The translations under genes and the position numbers were made by a program. This document shows positions 9,415 to 19,356 of a DNA stretch of 64,000 nucleotides, in pieces (the first letter of the stretch is position 1; each line of letters opens with the position of its first letter). Origin of the DNA: Calothrix sp. PCC 7716. GTDB lineage: Bacteria; Cyanobacteriota; Cyanobacteriia; Cyanobacteriales; Nostocaceae. The stretch covers positions 2,604,001 to 2,668,000 of the forward strand of contig NZ_AP025018.1 of assembly GCF_019977735.1 (NCBI RefSeq). The letters run 5' to 3'. The notes under the pieces are model-generated. The model searched no databases, was not told where the DNA came from, and saw only the letters and a list, made by a program, of their open reading frames with translations.

Positions 9415-10077
9415 TTAAATAATCTGCCTAATCGAGTAAAAAGCTTCAGCAGCATATCGATTGACAGTACTACCGCGTAAAGTTGCTAGCGCCCTAATAG
9501 TTTCCTCAGAACGCTCATCTGGAAAGCCTTTAATTTGTGATACATATGCTTGCATAGCTTCAAGTTTTGTATCTAAATAAGCAGAAATATCTATAAACAC
9601 ATTAGGAACAAAATTTGGTGCTAAATAAGGAGCATTCCAGTTTGTTTCAGAGAGAGTTTCGTAAGCGTATATAGTTTTTGGAGCAAAAGGGCTATTGGGT
9701 CTTGCCGCTACCAATGATGATAAAAATACTTTTTGGTGGTCAAGGTGAATATCTCCCACAAAAGGAACAAAAAGTATATCTGGTTTAAGTTTTTTAAGTA
9801 TATCAAATATTTGTTTATTAACATCACGGTGAGGTACAGTATCTAACCTTGCCGCTGTGAATGAAAGAAATATTGTCTCTTTAACACCCAAAATTTTATG
9901 AGCAGCGACAGCTTCTTTTTTGTCTTGAATTCGTTGCTCTTCTGTAAAATCAGGTGGGAAACCTTGAGCAACTATTACCACATAAACTTCTGCTCCCTCC
10001 AAAGCATATCTTGCTATTGTACCTCCCACTCCTAAAACTTCATCATCTCCGTGTGGTGCTACTACTAAAATCTTCAT
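9415..10077 (-). CDS. PIG-L/LmbE-family deacetylase
   Basis: 220 residues starting with the family zinc motif in VVAPHGDDEVLGVGG (H9, D11, D12 region; AHPDDE-type). A second motif HLDHQKV supplies the other zinc histidine. The family removes N-acetyl groups from GlcNAc-containing substrates (for example MshB, PIG-L, BshB). Here it probably de-N-acetylates a sugar of the repeat unit and so exposes an amine that the neighbouring FemAB-like enzymes could re-acylate. There is no signal peptide, so it is cytoplasmic. It lies between the phosphoglycosyl transferase and the PhyH gene. Confidence 0.88.
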   Translation of the reverse strand: MKILVVAPHGDDEVLGVGGTIARYALEGAEVYVVIVAQGFPPDFTEEQRIQDKKEAVAAHKILGVKETIFLSFTAARLDTVPHRDVNKQIFDILKKLKPDILFVPFVGDIHLDHQKVFLSSLVAARPNSPFAPKTIYAYETLSETNWNAPYLAPNFVPNVFIDISAYLDTKLEAMQAYVSQIKGFPDERSEETIRALATLRGSTVNRYAAEAFYSIRQII

Positions 10078-10139
10078 TTTGCCAAATTCCTTTAATTTAA
10101 AAAAAAATATGCTTAAGTAAGCTGATACTATCTAATTGA

Positions 10140-10172
10140 TTTTGCCGTAATCTTTTACGTGTTACGGCAAAA
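10140..10172. terminator. Intercistronic hairpin between phosphoglycosyl transferase and PIG-L genes
   Basis: TTTTGCCGTAA and TTACGGCAAAA form an 11-bp perfect stem with an 11-base loop directly after the stop of the sugar transferase gene. The T runs around it are short, so it may be a weak or partial terminator or an RNA-processing/stability hairpin within the operon. Confidence 0.5.
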
Positions 10173-10177
10173 ATCTT

Positions 10178-10873
10178 CTATTTTAAAGTCTCAATGAGAG
10201 CGCGATTGTTGACGATATCGTAACTCTTGGGACGAATTGTAGCTTCTAGTTTTCTTGCTTCAAGTAGGGATTTTTCATTTCGGAATTCTCCCCAAGTAAT
10301 TACCGCAAAAGTTTTGATTAAGATAACAAAATCTAGCCACAGCGACCAATTTTTTAAATACCAGACATCTAAACAAATACGTTCTTCCCAAGTTAATTCG
10401 TTATTTCCATTTACTTGGTGCCAACCAGTCATGCCAGGAGTATCGAGGAGCCTATACTTTTGGAAATCATCGTAATCCTCTACTTGTTCGGGAATAGTCG
10501 GACGTGGACCAACAAAGCTCATTTCCCCTTTAAGAATATTCCAAAATTGTAAGATTTCGTCTAATCTGCTTTTTCGTAAAAATTCACCTAAAGCAGTTAT
10601 TCTATCTTCGTCTGGTAAAAGATAACCTTCGCTGTCACGGGCATTAGTCATGGTGCGAAACTTATAGATAGTAAAAAGGTCACCATTTTTGCCAGCACGA
10701 ACTTGGGTGAAAATTACAGGACTACCCATTTTGAAATAGATAGCAATTGCCATTACAAAACTTACAGGTACAAATACTGCTAAAGCAACAGCAGCAGCTA
10801 TTTTATCAAATATGGTTTTGATAAATTTACTAAAGGGCTTATTCTCGATTGCAAACAAAGTGCTATTTGCCAT
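10178..10873 (-). CDS. Monotopic phosphoglycosyl transferase (bacterial sugar transferase, PglC/WcaJ C-terminal type)
   Basis: 231 residues with a single hydrophobic re-entrant helix near 22-46 and the conserved run PVIFTQVRAGKNG, IYKFRTM, then the catalytic Asp-Glu dyad in KSRLDEILQFWNILKGEMS, FVGPRP and TPGMTGWHQVNG. It lacks the four-helix N-terminal domain of WbaP/WcaJ, so it is the short PglC-like form. It would start repeat-unit assembly by moving phospho-sugar from a UDP-sugar to undecaprenyl phosphate on the inner membrane. The C-terminal 35 residues after the core are extra and unremarkable. With the PglF-like and PglE-like enzymes in the same locus, the initiating sugar may be a 4-amino-4,6-dideoxy hexosamine (inference). 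Confidence 0.92.
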   Translation of the reverse strand: MANSTLFAIENKPFSKFIKTIFDKIAAAVALAVFVPVSFVMAIAIYFKMGSPVIFTQVRAGKNGDLFTIYKFRTMTNARDSEGYLLPDEDRITALGEFLRKSRLDEILQFWNILKGEMSFVGPRPTIPEQVEDYDDFQKYRLLDTPGMTGWHQVNGNNELTWEERICLDVWYLKNWSLWLDFVILIKTFAVITWGEFRNEKSLLEARKLEATIRPKSYDIVNNRALIETLK

Positions 10874-10908
10874 AATTTAAAACCTGCTCTTAATACAATA
10901 AGTAACTT

Positions 10909-12063
10909 TTAACAATGCACGAGTTGCTTTTGCATAACATCGGCATACAAATTTTCGTGAAGCTTAATAATGTGGCGCACATCATAGTTCTTCATGCGCT
11001 CTTTTCCCCGTTTAGCTGTTTCCCTAGCTGCTTCTGAATTATTCACTACCCAAGTCATAGCAGCAGCAAATCCCTCTATATCTCCTACCGGAACTATTAA
11101 CCCGCATCCATCCGCGAGCAAATCCCGAATTCCACGAGTATCGGCGCCGATGACAGGTGTTTCCAAGCACAATGATTCCATTACACTTCTCGGTAATCCT
11201 TCCCGCTCGGAAGCCATTAAAGTCGCAATCGAGGCACGCATTAAAGTTGGCATATCTCGACGATGCCCTAAGAAGTGTACCTGTTTTTTGATACCTAAAT
11301 CTGCTGCAAGACTCTGCATCTCTTGAAAAAGTGGCCCTGTACCAGCGAATGCCAAATGTACGTTTGGTCTGCCCAGTTTTGCAAATGCTCTAAGCATATC
11401 TCTATGGCGTTTTCCTGGGTTAAATTCAGCGCTGGCTAAAATCATTACGTCTTCTGATTCCAGCCCAATTTCCTTACGCACCGCTTGAATATCAGCCTGA
11501 GAAACTTTATCGGGGTTGTAATAATTCAAGTCCACTCCGATTCCAGGCATATAATAAAGGCGTTCTTTTGAAATTAAACGATGACGCTTGGCTGCTTCTT
11601 CATCCTCTCCATTAATTACTACCATATAGTCAGTCCAAGGAGCAGCAACTTTTTCAAAAGTCAGGAAAATTGCATTTTTGGTAAATTTATTCCCACGGAA
11701 GAAGTGAAAACCGTGGACTGTATAAACAAGTTTTGGTTTGGGTTGCTTTTTAAGACGACTAAAAGCTAATCGGGTAACAAAAGCAGCTACAGCAGTATGT
11801 ACATGTACTATATCATATTCTTGTTTTTCTAGTACTTGCCGAATCTGTCGGGGGGCAACTATTAAGTTTTGTTGGTCTAAAGGATTACGAGAAAAATCCA
11901 CATCCCAAACATTGTCAAAATTTTCCACACATTCAGACATGGCAGAAGTTTGTAAAGACATTGCGTCTACCTGCCAACCTTGACTGCGGAAGTGTTGAGC
12001 AAATGGCAATAAAAAGCCATTTAAAGTTATTGGAACCGTTGTTACCATTAAAAGCTTTGTCAT
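10909..12063 (-). CDS. GT4-family glycosyltransferase (GT-B fold)
   Basis: 384 residues. The N-terminal acceptor domain has LMVTTVPITLNGFLLPFAQH, YDIVHVHTAVAAF and VYTVHGFHFFRG. The C-terminal donor domain has FNPGKRHRDMLRAF and the E-x7-E nucleotide-sugar motif in SEREGLPRSVMESLCLETP. This is the wcaL/epsD-like GT4 type that adds a hexose or HexNAc to the lipid-linked repeat unit at the cytoplasmic face. It lies 35 bp from the phosphoglycosyl transferase and 10 bp from the epimerase, so the three are very likely co-transcribed. Confidence 0.9.
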   Translation of the reverse strand: MTKLLMVTTVPITLNGFLLPFAQHFRSQGWQVDAMSLQTSAMSECVENFDNVWDVDFSRNPLDQQNLIVAPRQIRQVLEKQEYDIVHVHTAVAAFVTRLAFSRLKKQPKPKLVYTVHGFHFFRGNKFTKNAIFLTFEKVAAPWTDYMVVINGEDEEAAKRHRLISKERLYYMPGIGVDLNYYNPDKVSQADIQAVRKEIGLESEDVMILASAEFNPGKRHRDMLRAFAKLGRPNVHLAFAGTGPLFQEMQSLAADLGIKKQVHFLGHRRDMPTLMRASIATLMASEREGLPRSVMESLCLETPVIGADTRGIRDLLADGCGLIVPVGDIEGFAAAMTWVVNNSEAARETAKRGKERMKNYDVRHIIKLHENLYADVMQKQLVHC

Positions 12064-12073
12064 TTTCTTCTCC

Positions 12074-13021
12074 TCATGCTGCTATCTGTATAGCTTCTAT
12101 CAATTCCGCCAACCCATCACGAATAGTAACTTTGGGCAGCCATCCCAATGCTGTCAGTGCTGTGTTATCAGCGATACTGTGGCGAATATCTCCAGGTCGA
12201 GGTTCTTTGTGAATGGGTTGCAAGCTATGGCCAGTTAAGTCATTGAGTAAATGGGCAATGTCAAGTAAAGAGGTTGCTTTACCTCTACCAACATTGAAAG
12301 TTCTGCCTGCTGCATCGGGGTGTTCCATCACTAAAAGATTTGCTGCTACCACATCCGAAACGTAAACAAAATCCCGACTTTGTTGACCATCACCGAATAT
12401 AACCGGAGCAACTCCTTGTACTAGGCGATCGCAAAATATAGATATCACTCCAGAATAAGGGCTAGATGGGTCTTGGCGCCGACCAAATACATTAAAGTAG
12501 CGTAAGCATACAAATTCCACTCCAAAAGTCCTGTTATAACAATGACCCATAAGCTCAGATGCTAGCTTATCTACTCCATAAGGAGTAATCGGGTTAGTTG
12601 GCATCGACTCCCTCTTGGGAAGAGTTGGTTCATCGCCATAAACCGCAGCACTTCCTGCAAAGACAACACGACGAACACCGTATTTACGTGCTGCTTCTAA
12701 AACATTGAGAGTGGCGCCGTAGTTAATTTTGTCTGTTCCTACGGGGTCGTTTACAGATATGGGCACGCTAGCGATCGCTGCTTCATGGAAAACATATTCG
12801 CATCCTTGAATAGCAGTTTCAACAGTTGCGTGGTCAGTGACATCACCCAGTAAAACTTCAATATCTTCGGAAGGTATAGCAGCAATATTTTCTAGCTTTC
12901 CAGTGGAAAGGTTATCTAAAATTCGAGCTTTATAACCTTTTTTAACCAAAGCTTCTACTATATGTGAGCCAATAAATCCACATCCACCAGTGACTAAAAC
13001 TGTTATTTTATCTGTAGCCAT
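12074..13021 (-). CDS. NAD-dependent sugar-nucleotide epimerase/dehydratase (GalE/WbpP-like)
   Basis: 315 residues of the extended SDR family: NAD motif VLVTGGCGFIGSHI (8-21), the cluster FHEAAIASVPIS, and the catalytic Tyr-Lys pair in ITPYGVDKLASE (YxxxK), followed by LRYFNVFGRRQDPSS. The FGRRQDP and YSGVISIF segments are those of UDP-GlcNAc/UDP-Glc C4-epimerases of the Gne/WbpP/GalE group. It supplies a UDP-galacto-type sugar for the polymer. The coding region holds two of the three GCGATCGC octamers seen in this window. It is 10 bp upstream of the GT4 gene. Confidence 0.9.
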   Translation of the reverse strand: MATDKITVLVTGGCGFIGSHIVEALVKKGYKARILDNLSTGKLENIAAIPSEDIEVLLGDVTDHATVETAIQGCEYVFHEAAIASVPISVNDPVGTDKINYGATLNVLEAARKYGVRRVVFAGSAAVYGDEPTLPKRESMPTNPITPYGVDKLASELMGHCYNRTFGVEFVCLRYFNVFGRRQDPSSPYSGVISIFCDRLVQGVAPVIFGDGQQSRDFVYVSDVVAANLLVMEHPDAAGRTFNVGRGKATSLLDIAHLLNDLTGHSLQPIHKEPRPGDIRHSIADNTALTALGWLPKVTIRDGLAELIEAIQIAA

Positions 13022-13135
13022 TGTATATAGTTTCTCCTGACTAGCTACTTTAAATCAATCTGTCCAAAGGTTTAATTGCATTCTGCCAATATGATTAATT
13101 ATGATTATATTTGGTTTACTAAACCACACATTTAC

Positions 13136-14329
13136 TCATTCTTTAGAAGCATATAATTGGAGCTGAGTTTCCAAAGAAACCATTTTCCTTAATGATGTCT
13201 TCCCGGCTACTTCAAGGTACAATTTTTCATATTGCTCTACGACATTTGCTAAAGAGAAATAATTAATGATTCGTTCTCTGGCAGCTTTACCTAAAGCTTG
13301 TCTTGCCTCCAGACCTATAGCAATTAAATCTTGCCAAGCATTAGCTAAAGCTTCTGGATTCCGTGGTTCTACAACTCGACCCGTATTACCAACAATCCAC
13401 CCAGAATCACCAACATTTGTTACTACACAAGGAATACCACAAGACATAGCTTCTCCTATTACTAAAGGAAAAGCTTCTCCATAAGCAGAAGAAACACTTA
13501 ACACGTCTAGGGCAGAAAATATATTAGATGTATCACGACGTTCTCCAAGTAAATAGACTTTATTCCTAATCTCTAAATCCTGAATCAACTGTAACAAACT
13601 CTGATTACTATAATCAACATCTCTACCAGCTAGAAGAAAGCGAGCATGAGGAAATTTTTGAGATAGTAGTGCTGCCGCTTTAATAAAATTAGCATGGTCT
13701 TTCATTGGATGATAACGACAAACTAGTCCAATTAAAAATGTATCTGGTTCTAAACTAAGTTCACTGCGAAGTTTACATTTTTGTTCCTGGGATGCTTGAA
13801 AGTGTAACGTATCAAAGCCATTAGGAATAACACAAGTATTATCTCGATAATATCCCAATATTTCATGTTGTTTTTTACTGTTCTGAGATACAAAAACGAC
13901 TTTGTAATTAAGTTTTGAAAGCAAAATACCTAATTTAATCAGGATTTGCGTAAGTATTTTTTCCGACTTTAAAGAATTAATAGAATGGTGAATACACCAA
14001 ATAACAGGTATTTTTTTGAAGTTAAAAAGATTTGCAAATTGTGCTGCCATATTACCTTGATACATCCAACCCTGGATAATATCAGGCTTAATCTGATTGA
14101 CTGTACGTATTAATTTCCAAGCAGCTACTAATGTCGGTTTTCCCGGTTCCATATCAATTGTATAGACGGGTATGTCTAAAGATTGTATGCGTTCACCAAT
14201 TGTACCATTATTCATTAAAGAAAGAACAACAGGGCTAAATTTTGCTCGATTAATTCGTGTTAGTAATTGATACAGCATTACTTCGGCACCACCAGTGTAA
14301 AGACCAGTTGTGATATATAAAACTTTCAT
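13136..14329 (-). CDS. GT4-family glycosyltransferase
   Basis: 397 residues. It opens with VLYITTGLYTGGAEVMLYQL, the GGAE acceptor-side loop typical of GT4 polysaccharide enzymes. It has VWCIHHSINSLKSEK mid-way and the donor-binding E-x7-E in SAYGEAFPLVIGEAMSCGIP. No membrane helix is evident. It sits 10 bp downstream of the polymerase-like gene in the same transcription direction, so it is presumably the enzyme that adds one of the later sugars. Linkage and donor cannot be told. Confidence 0.9.
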   Translation of the reverse strand: MKVLYITTGLYTGGAEVMLYQLLTRINRAKFSPVVLSLMNNGTIGERIQSLDIPVYTIDMEPGKPTLVAAWKLIRTVNQIKPDIIQGWMYQGNMAAQFANLFNFKKIPVIWCIHHSINSLKSEKILTQILIKLGILLSKLNYKVVFVSQNSKKQHEILGYYRDNTCVIPNGFDTLHFQASQEQKCKLRSELSLEPDTFLIGLVCRYHPMKDHANFIKAAALLSQKFPHARFLLAGRDVDYSNQSLLQLIQDLEIRNKVYLLGERRDTSNIFSALDVLSVSSAYGEAFPLVIGEAMSCGIPCVVTNVGDSGWIVGNTGRVVEPRNPEALANAWQDLIAIGLEARQALGKAARERIINYFSLANVVEQYEKLYLEVAGKTSLRKMVSLETQLQLYASKE

Positions 14330-14339
14330 AGACTATATC

Positions 14340-15584
14340 CTAATTTAAATAATTAAAAGTGACACTCAATTGTTTTGTTTGGCTTTTTTTTGACATTACA
14401 CCCATTAAAGAAAAAATAGTAAGGGTTTCGCGATCATAGACAACTGTGTTGCTAAATATTGACCAAATCAAGGTAAAAACTACTAAGAATAAGCCTAAAT
14501 TCTTTGCTTCACCATTAGCTCTACTTTGAACAGCAAAAACTAGCCAAGGTAAAATGATAATTCCCACTATTCCATGTTCGAGCATATATGACAAATACAT
14601 GTTATGTGGTAGAATTTCACCCCAAGTTTTAACAAAGCCAAAACCATGACCTGAAAGTGGGCTTTCTAAAATTTTTTGCCAAGAATATGTAACTACATCT
14701 AAACGAGATGTATCATCAGAAGCCTGACGCGAGGTAGGATTAGTAAAAGTTGAAATTCGAGTTTGTAAATCGTAATTAATAATTCCTAAATTTGAAGCTT
14801 CTGATTCAAGGAATTCTCCTAAAATTGAAAAATTTAAAATTAATGCTAAAACACCTGCAAAAATAAAAATTAACTGTTGCTTTGGTAATATTTTTTTAAT
14901 AAAAAACAACGTTATTAAAATTATCATACAAATCATACCACCTCGAGAAAAAGTGGTAAATACACTCAAAAATACGATTAAGCAAAAAGGCAAGCGGTAT
15001 TTGGGAGGTAACAAACCAACAGTAAAGATTAAAGCGTTAATTAATACGCAAGCAGCTTTATTTGGATCTGTATAAAAGCCTGCTGGACGTCCTGTTGGAT
15101 TAAATGTAGTTAAAGTATGCCATATTTCTGGTTGAAACAACTCAGCTATGTAGGTATAAATGTTCCAAAAAATAACACAAAATATACTTATTCTAGTAAT
15201 TTTAATAACAATATCTTTACCAGAAAAAACAAATGAACTTACACACAAAAAAATTACTACTAAAATCCGGTCGTCTAATTCTTGGTTAACTAAATCGTTT
15301 TTGATAGTTAGCAAGTAAGAAAGGAAAGAAAAAACAACATAAAAAATACACCATCCTAAAAGTGCATTAGGAAAGTATTTATAGTTAAAAGAGAGAAACG
15401 AAGGTACTAAAGGTGTAGCAGCTAAACCGACAGCTAGGACTAACACGTAAGGAGGAGGAGTGTAACCAGAATCAAACCAATAAATATCTGCCGCTGTGAA
15501 GAAAACCCCAACAATTACCACTGCTAAAAAACATTGATAATACACAAGAAAATTATTAGTTTTCTTAGAAGATGAAATAGTCAT
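14340..15584 (-). CDS. O-antigen polymerase/ligase-like membrane protein (Wzy/WaaL family)
   Basis: 414 residues with about ten to twelve hydrophobic segments. A central FSRGGMICMIILI block is followed by a large loop (about 245-325) carrying GHGFGFVKTWGE and PHNMYLSYMLEHGIVG. That PHN-x-Y-L-x7-E-x-G-I-x-G pattern is the hallmark of the O-antigen ligase domain shared by Wzy polymerases and WaaL. With Wzx- and Wzc-like genes in the same locus, it is best read as the Wzy that polymerises flipped repeat units on the periplasmic side. A WaaL-like ligase role remains possible. Confidence 0.85.
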   Translation of the reverse strand: MTISSSKKTNNFLVYYQCFLAVVIVGVFFTAADIYWFDSGYTPPPYVLVLAVGLAATPLVPSFLSFNYKYFPNALLGWCIFYVVFSFLSYLLTIKNDLVNQELDDRILVVIFLCVSSFVFSGKDIVIKITRISIFCVIFWNIYTYIAELFQPEIWHTLTTFNPTGRPAGFYTDPNKAACVLINALIFTVGLLPPKYRLPFCLIVFLSVFTTFSRGGMICMIILITLFFIKKILPKQQLIFIFAGVLALILNFSILGEFLESEASNLGIINYDLQTRISTFTNPTSRQASDDTSRLDVVTYSWQKILESPLSGHGFGFVKTWGEILPHNMYLSYMLEHGIVGIIILPWLVFAVQSRANGEAKNLGLFLVVFTLIWSIFSNTVVYDRETLTIFSLMGVMSKKSQTKQLSVTFNYLN

Positions 15585-15656
15585 AAGTAGAATACCTTAG
15601 TCATTATCTGAATAAGCATCTCTAACAATATTTAAAAAAAGTTATTTCAGAAAAAA

Positions 15657-16760
15657 TTACGCTGCAAACAATAAACTCAAATACTCAGAAACTGAACGTT
15701 CAACAGAAAAATCTTGTGCCCTCTTCAGCAAGGTTTCTCTACTTACAGTATTATCAAGTACAGCGACCATCGCCTCAGAAAGTGCTACTGAATCTTGGAC
15801 TGGCACTAAATAACCGTATTTTCCTTCGTCTAAAATTTCGTTTGGTCCGCTGGGGCAATTAGTAGAAACTACAGAACAACCACAAGCCATTGCTTCAATA
15901 ATTACAGTTGGCAATCCTTCCCAGCGAGATGAAAGCACAAATGCTTTGGCATTGTACATATATGCGTAAGGATTGTCAACAAACCCAGGTAAGGAAATAT
16001 CTTCTGCAATGCCTAGTGCATTAATACTCAATTCTAACTCTGCTCTTAATTCACCTTCACCTAAAATAATGAGTTTAGCTTGTTTTTGTTTTCTTAACAG
16101 TGAAAAAGCCTGAATTAGATTTTGAAAATCTTTTTGTTCAGATAAACGTCCTACAGCTACAAATACTGGTGCTTCTCCTTGCTTAAACCAAGGATGTTCT
16201 ACATGCACTTGTGCTTTCTTTAAAATTTCATCATCAACTATTGGATTGTGGATAACATGAACTTTTCCTTTTGGAAAAGCAAGTATAGACTCCAAATCTT
16301 CAGCTACACCTTTAGAAACACCGACAATGGCACCTGCACGAGGATAAAGAGTATGCACAAGCAGCGAAAATACTCTATTTAACAATGATTTTGAATTTTT
16401 GATAGAGGCAGATAAATTGTTTTGTTCTACCAATACCAATTTAGTGTTTGTACCAGAAATCTCTTTTGCTAGAGCAGCTGCTACGTTTGCATATTCCAGA
16501 TGTGAAATTAAAGCGTCTGGTTTGTGATGCTTTAAATACCGGGCTAAAGGTAAGATAGCCTTTAAGACTCTACCTGCACCTAAATCTACAACACGTACTT
16601 CCTTCGGTACTTGGTTTAAATAGGGACCCGTTGCATCAGCTAAAACTAAATCTAAAGTAAAATCTCCTCCTGACATACCTTTGAAAAGCTTAATCGCAGC
16701 TTTTTCAGCACCACCACCAAATAAACTGGGGAGAAAACAGGCAATTTTTTTTGTCTTCAT
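15657..16760 (-). CDS. GT4-family glycosyltransferase
   Basis: 367 residues from ATG 16760 (MKTKKIACFLPSLFGGGAEK); an upstream TTG would add four residues. The GGGAEKAAIKLFKG loop marks the GT4 acceptor domain. LVEQNNLSASIKN and the E-x7-E motif in SSRWEGLPTVIIEAMACG mark the donor domain. It is 33 bp downstream of the next GT4 gene and strongly similar in layout to it, suggesting that neighbouring steps of one repeat unit are encoded side by side. Confidence 0.9.
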   Translation of the reverse strand: MKTKKIACFLPSLFGGGAEKAAIKLFKGMSGGDFTLDLVLADATGPYLNQVPKEVRVVDLGAGRVLKAILPLARYLKHHKPDALISHLEYANVAAALAKEISGTNTKLVLVEQNNLSASIKNSKSLLNRVFSLLVHTLYPRAGAIVGVSKGVAEDLESILAFPKGKVHVIHNPIVDDEILKKAQVHVEHPWFKQGEAPVFVAVGRLSEQKDFQNLIQAFSLLRKQKQAKLIILGEGELRAELELSINALGIAEDISLPGFVDNPYAYMYNAKAFVLSSRWEGLPTVIIEAMACGCSVVSTNCPSGPNEILDEGKYGYLVPVQDSVALSEAMVAVLDNTVSRETLLKRAQDFSVERSVSEYLSLLFAA

Positions 16761-16805
16761 AGCTTTACCCAAAAAATCTGAATCAATTATTGTTTATCGA
16801 CAATA

Positions 16806-17948
16806 TTATGAAATTATCTCTTTGAAGTTAGATTTATATTTTTCACGCAAAACTAATTTAAATAAATTTTCCCATTCACTTAATATTTTTTCAATACTAA
16901 AGCGTTCTGTTACCTCTGGTGCGTAGGCGCCTAAACGTTGTCTTATTTTTTCGTCAGACATTAAATTATCCATAGTTTTCGCTAACGATGAGACATCTTC
17001 GCTCGGTACTAAAATTCCATCTATACCATCACGAATAATTTCTCTAGGTCCGCTGTGACAATCAGTTGAAATTACAGGTAATCCACAAGCCATTGCTTCA
17101 CCAAGAGCCATTGGAAAAGCTTCGTGTCTGGAAGACATAACAAATAATTTAGCTCTTTTTAAAATTGCAAATGGATTGTTTACAACCCCTAGAAAAACTA
17201 CTTTACCAGATAAACCTAAATTTTCTTTCATTTCTTCTAGTTCGTCATAAAGTTTTCCTTTTCCTAATATTAATAACTGCCATTCAGGATGAAGATGAGC
17301 GATTTTAGCAAAAGCAGATAATAGGATATCAAATCCTTTTTGAGGTAGCAAGCGACCCATCGAGACAACCCATTTTTTTTCTGTTTTAACATCTTGATTC
17401 AAAAAAGTTACAATTTCTTCTTGATTTTGCAATACAAAAGGGTTATAAATAACTAATCTTTTGCTTTTTGCCAACCAATCGAAAGCAACATCTACTCCCT
17501 TACTAACGCTCACGACTCTAGTCGCATAAGGATAAGAGAAACGTCGCAGTAACTCCCATATTCTGCCGTAAGAAAACATCTTTGGGTCTGAGTGTTCCGT
17601 CACAAGCACAGGTAATTTACTTTGAAATAAAGATATTATTGTTAAAATATTTGTTGATGTTAAGTGTGATAAAACTATATCTGGTTTAGTAGAAATTATA
17701 GCTTGTCTCAACTTTATTAAGCGGTTTAAATTGTTATAAAGAGCTTGGAAGACATTTATAGAATCGCTCATTATTCCCAAAGCTACCCTAATTACACCCT
17801 GTGGTAAACTATAAAAATCTGTCTCTTGCCCGTATAGCGTGATTACAGTAACTTTATGTCCTCTGTCGATTAATCCTTTTGCAAGTAATACTACAACTCT
17901 TTCTGCTCCACCACCGTATAACGATGATATTACTAATGTAATATTCAT
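16806..17948 (-). CDS. GT4-family glycosyltransferase
   Basis: 380 residues from ATG 17948. The start has SSLYGGGAERVVVLLAKGL and the donor site SSRHEAFPMALGEAMACGLP, both canonical GT4. VLVTEHSDPKMFSYG in the middle matches the region after the acceptor domain. The gene start overlaps the stop of the flippase gene by four bases, so translation is probably coupled. It differs from the neighbouring GT4 mainly in the first 120 residues, as expected if the acceptor differs. Confidence 0.9.
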   Translation of the reverse strand: MNITLVISSLYGGGAERVVVLLAKGLIDRGHKVTVITLYGQETDFYSLPQGVIRVALGIMSDSINVFQALYNNLNRLIKLRQAIISTKPDIVLSHLTSTNILTIISLFQSKLPVLVTEHSDPKMFSYGRIWELLRRFSYPYATRVVSVSKGVDVAFDWLAKSKRLVIYNPFVLQNQEEIVTFLNQDVKTEKKWVVSMGRLLPQKGFDILLSAFAKIAHLHPEWQLLILGKGKLYDELEEMKENLGLSGKVVFLGVVNNPFAILKRAKLFVMSSRHEAFPMALGEAMACGLPVISTDCHSGPREIIRDGIDGILVPSEDVSSLAKTMDNLMSDEKIRQRLGAYAPEVTERFSIEKILSEWENLFKLVLREKYKSNFKEIIS

Positions 17949-19324
17949 AAATTGACCTCACTTTTATTATTATTTGTGATTTCCTTTAAATATTTGAAAG
18001 AGAAGAAGAGTAAAAAATTAAATGAAATTAAATAGACAATACTAGTTGATAGAGCAATACCTTGAATACCGAAGAAATGCATTAATGTATAATTACCTAT
18101 AACATTAACTATTAAGTTTAAAGCAGAACCCCACATTAAAATACGATTTTTTTTGATAGAAATTATTAATTGAACTAAAAAAACTGCTCCAACATAAAAA
18201 GGAATTTGCAAAGCGTAACAGTTCTGAATTTGAGATACTAGTTGAGTATCTTCTGGTGTAAATGAACCTCTCTGTAAAAGCAATTTTACTATTGTCTCAG
18301 AAGCAAATACTAATAATACTGTAAATGGCAAAGTTACAATAAATATTAATCGTAAATAATGTTTTAATGTGTGTAATACACCTTGCCAATCATGGTGAGC
18401 AACCATTTTAGAAAAATAGGGAATGACTGCGGTATTTAGTGCTGTGGTAGTTAAAAATATTGGCAATACAACCACCTTATCAGCATAATTTAGTGCTGCT
18501 ACACTTCCTGGAGCTAGCATTGCTGCCATTGACTGGTCTACTATACCAGTACTACACATTAAAAAAGCAGCAGTAACAGATGGTAAATATTGAGCAACTA
18601 CTTGACGTAAGTTTTTACTAAAACCATGCCATTTGGGTAGCATTGAAATTCCCTGCCTTTTAAGTTCTAGCCCTAGAATTACTATCTCTAATGTTGTACC
18701 GCTAAGTAAACCTGCAACTAAGGAAAAACTTTTCCAAGACTCTAAACTTAGTAGGAATATTATAGTTGCTACTGGCGTTAGTGTTGGAGTAAAAGCTGAA
18801 AGAGCAAAACGCTCTTTCGCATTCAAAATTGCACTAAAAATTGTAATACAACCACTAATTAAAACAAAAGGCGATACTGCATAAATTAAATGAAATGTCA
18901 GTTCTGTTTTTTCTATATTAAAACCTTTTGTAATGAAAGGTACATAGATTGGCGTTGTCACTACTATTAAAATAGCCGTAATAACTAGTAGCGACAAGGC
19001 TAGAACCATTGCTCCAGACAACAAGGATTGAGCAGACTTTCTTCCTTCTTTTTCCAAAACTTGAATGTATGTTGGTACTAAGGCTTCATTTAATGCTCCT
19101 GCAATAACATTAATGATAAAAAAGGGAACCATTATAGCAATAAAGTAAGCATCTAATTCATCATTAGTACCAAATTTCCAGGCAACTACTAATTCTTTAA
19201 GAACAGCTATCCCTTTGCTAAATCCAACTCCTAGACCAACAGTAATTGCTGCACCGAGTATTTTTCTATTAGTTGAACCAGTTGTCAGTCTATTCCATAA
19301 ACTCAATATTTTTGTTAGATACAT
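17945..19324 (-). CDS. MurJ/Wzx-like lipid-linked oligosaccharide flippase
   Basis: 459 residues with about 12-14 membrane segments of the MOP/MATE-like fold (GLGVGFSKGIAVLKELVVAW, FGTNDELDAYFIAIMVPFFI, GALNEALVPTYI). The NDELDAYFIA-type segment and the ALNEALVP helix are MurJ (MviN) signatures. In polysaccharide loci such MurJ-like proteins act as the Wzx translocase, moving the undecaprenyl-PP-linked repeat unit across the inner membrane. It overlaps the following GT4 gene by four bases and starts 32 bp after the dehydratase gene. A housekeeping MurJ would normally sit elsewhere, so the EPS role is favoured by context. Confidence 0.85.
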   Translation of the reverse strand: MYLTKILSLWNRLTTGSTNRKILGAAITVGLGVGFSKGIAVLKELVVAWKFGTNDELDAYFIAIMVPFFIINVIAGALNEALVPTYIQVLEKEGRKSAQSLLSGAMVLALSLLVITAILIVVTTPIYVPFITKGFNIEKTELTFHLIYAVSPFVLISGCITIFSAILNAKERFALSAFTPTLTPVATIIFLLSLESWKSFSLVAGLLSGTTLEIVILGLELKRQGISMLPKWHGFSKNLRQVVAQYLPSVTAAFLMCSTGIVDQSMAAMLAPGSVAALNYADKVVVLPIFLTTTALNTAVIPYFSKMVAHHDWQGVLHTLKHYLRLIFIVTLPFTVLLVFASETIVKLLLQRGSFTPEDTQLVSQIQNCYALQIPFYVGAVFLVQLIISIKKNRILMWGSALNLIVNVIGNYTLMHFFGIQGIALSTSIVYLISFNFLLFFSFKYLKEITNNNKSEVNL

Positions 19325-19356
19325 GATAGCCTATATATTTGACTTTTCAAGCTACT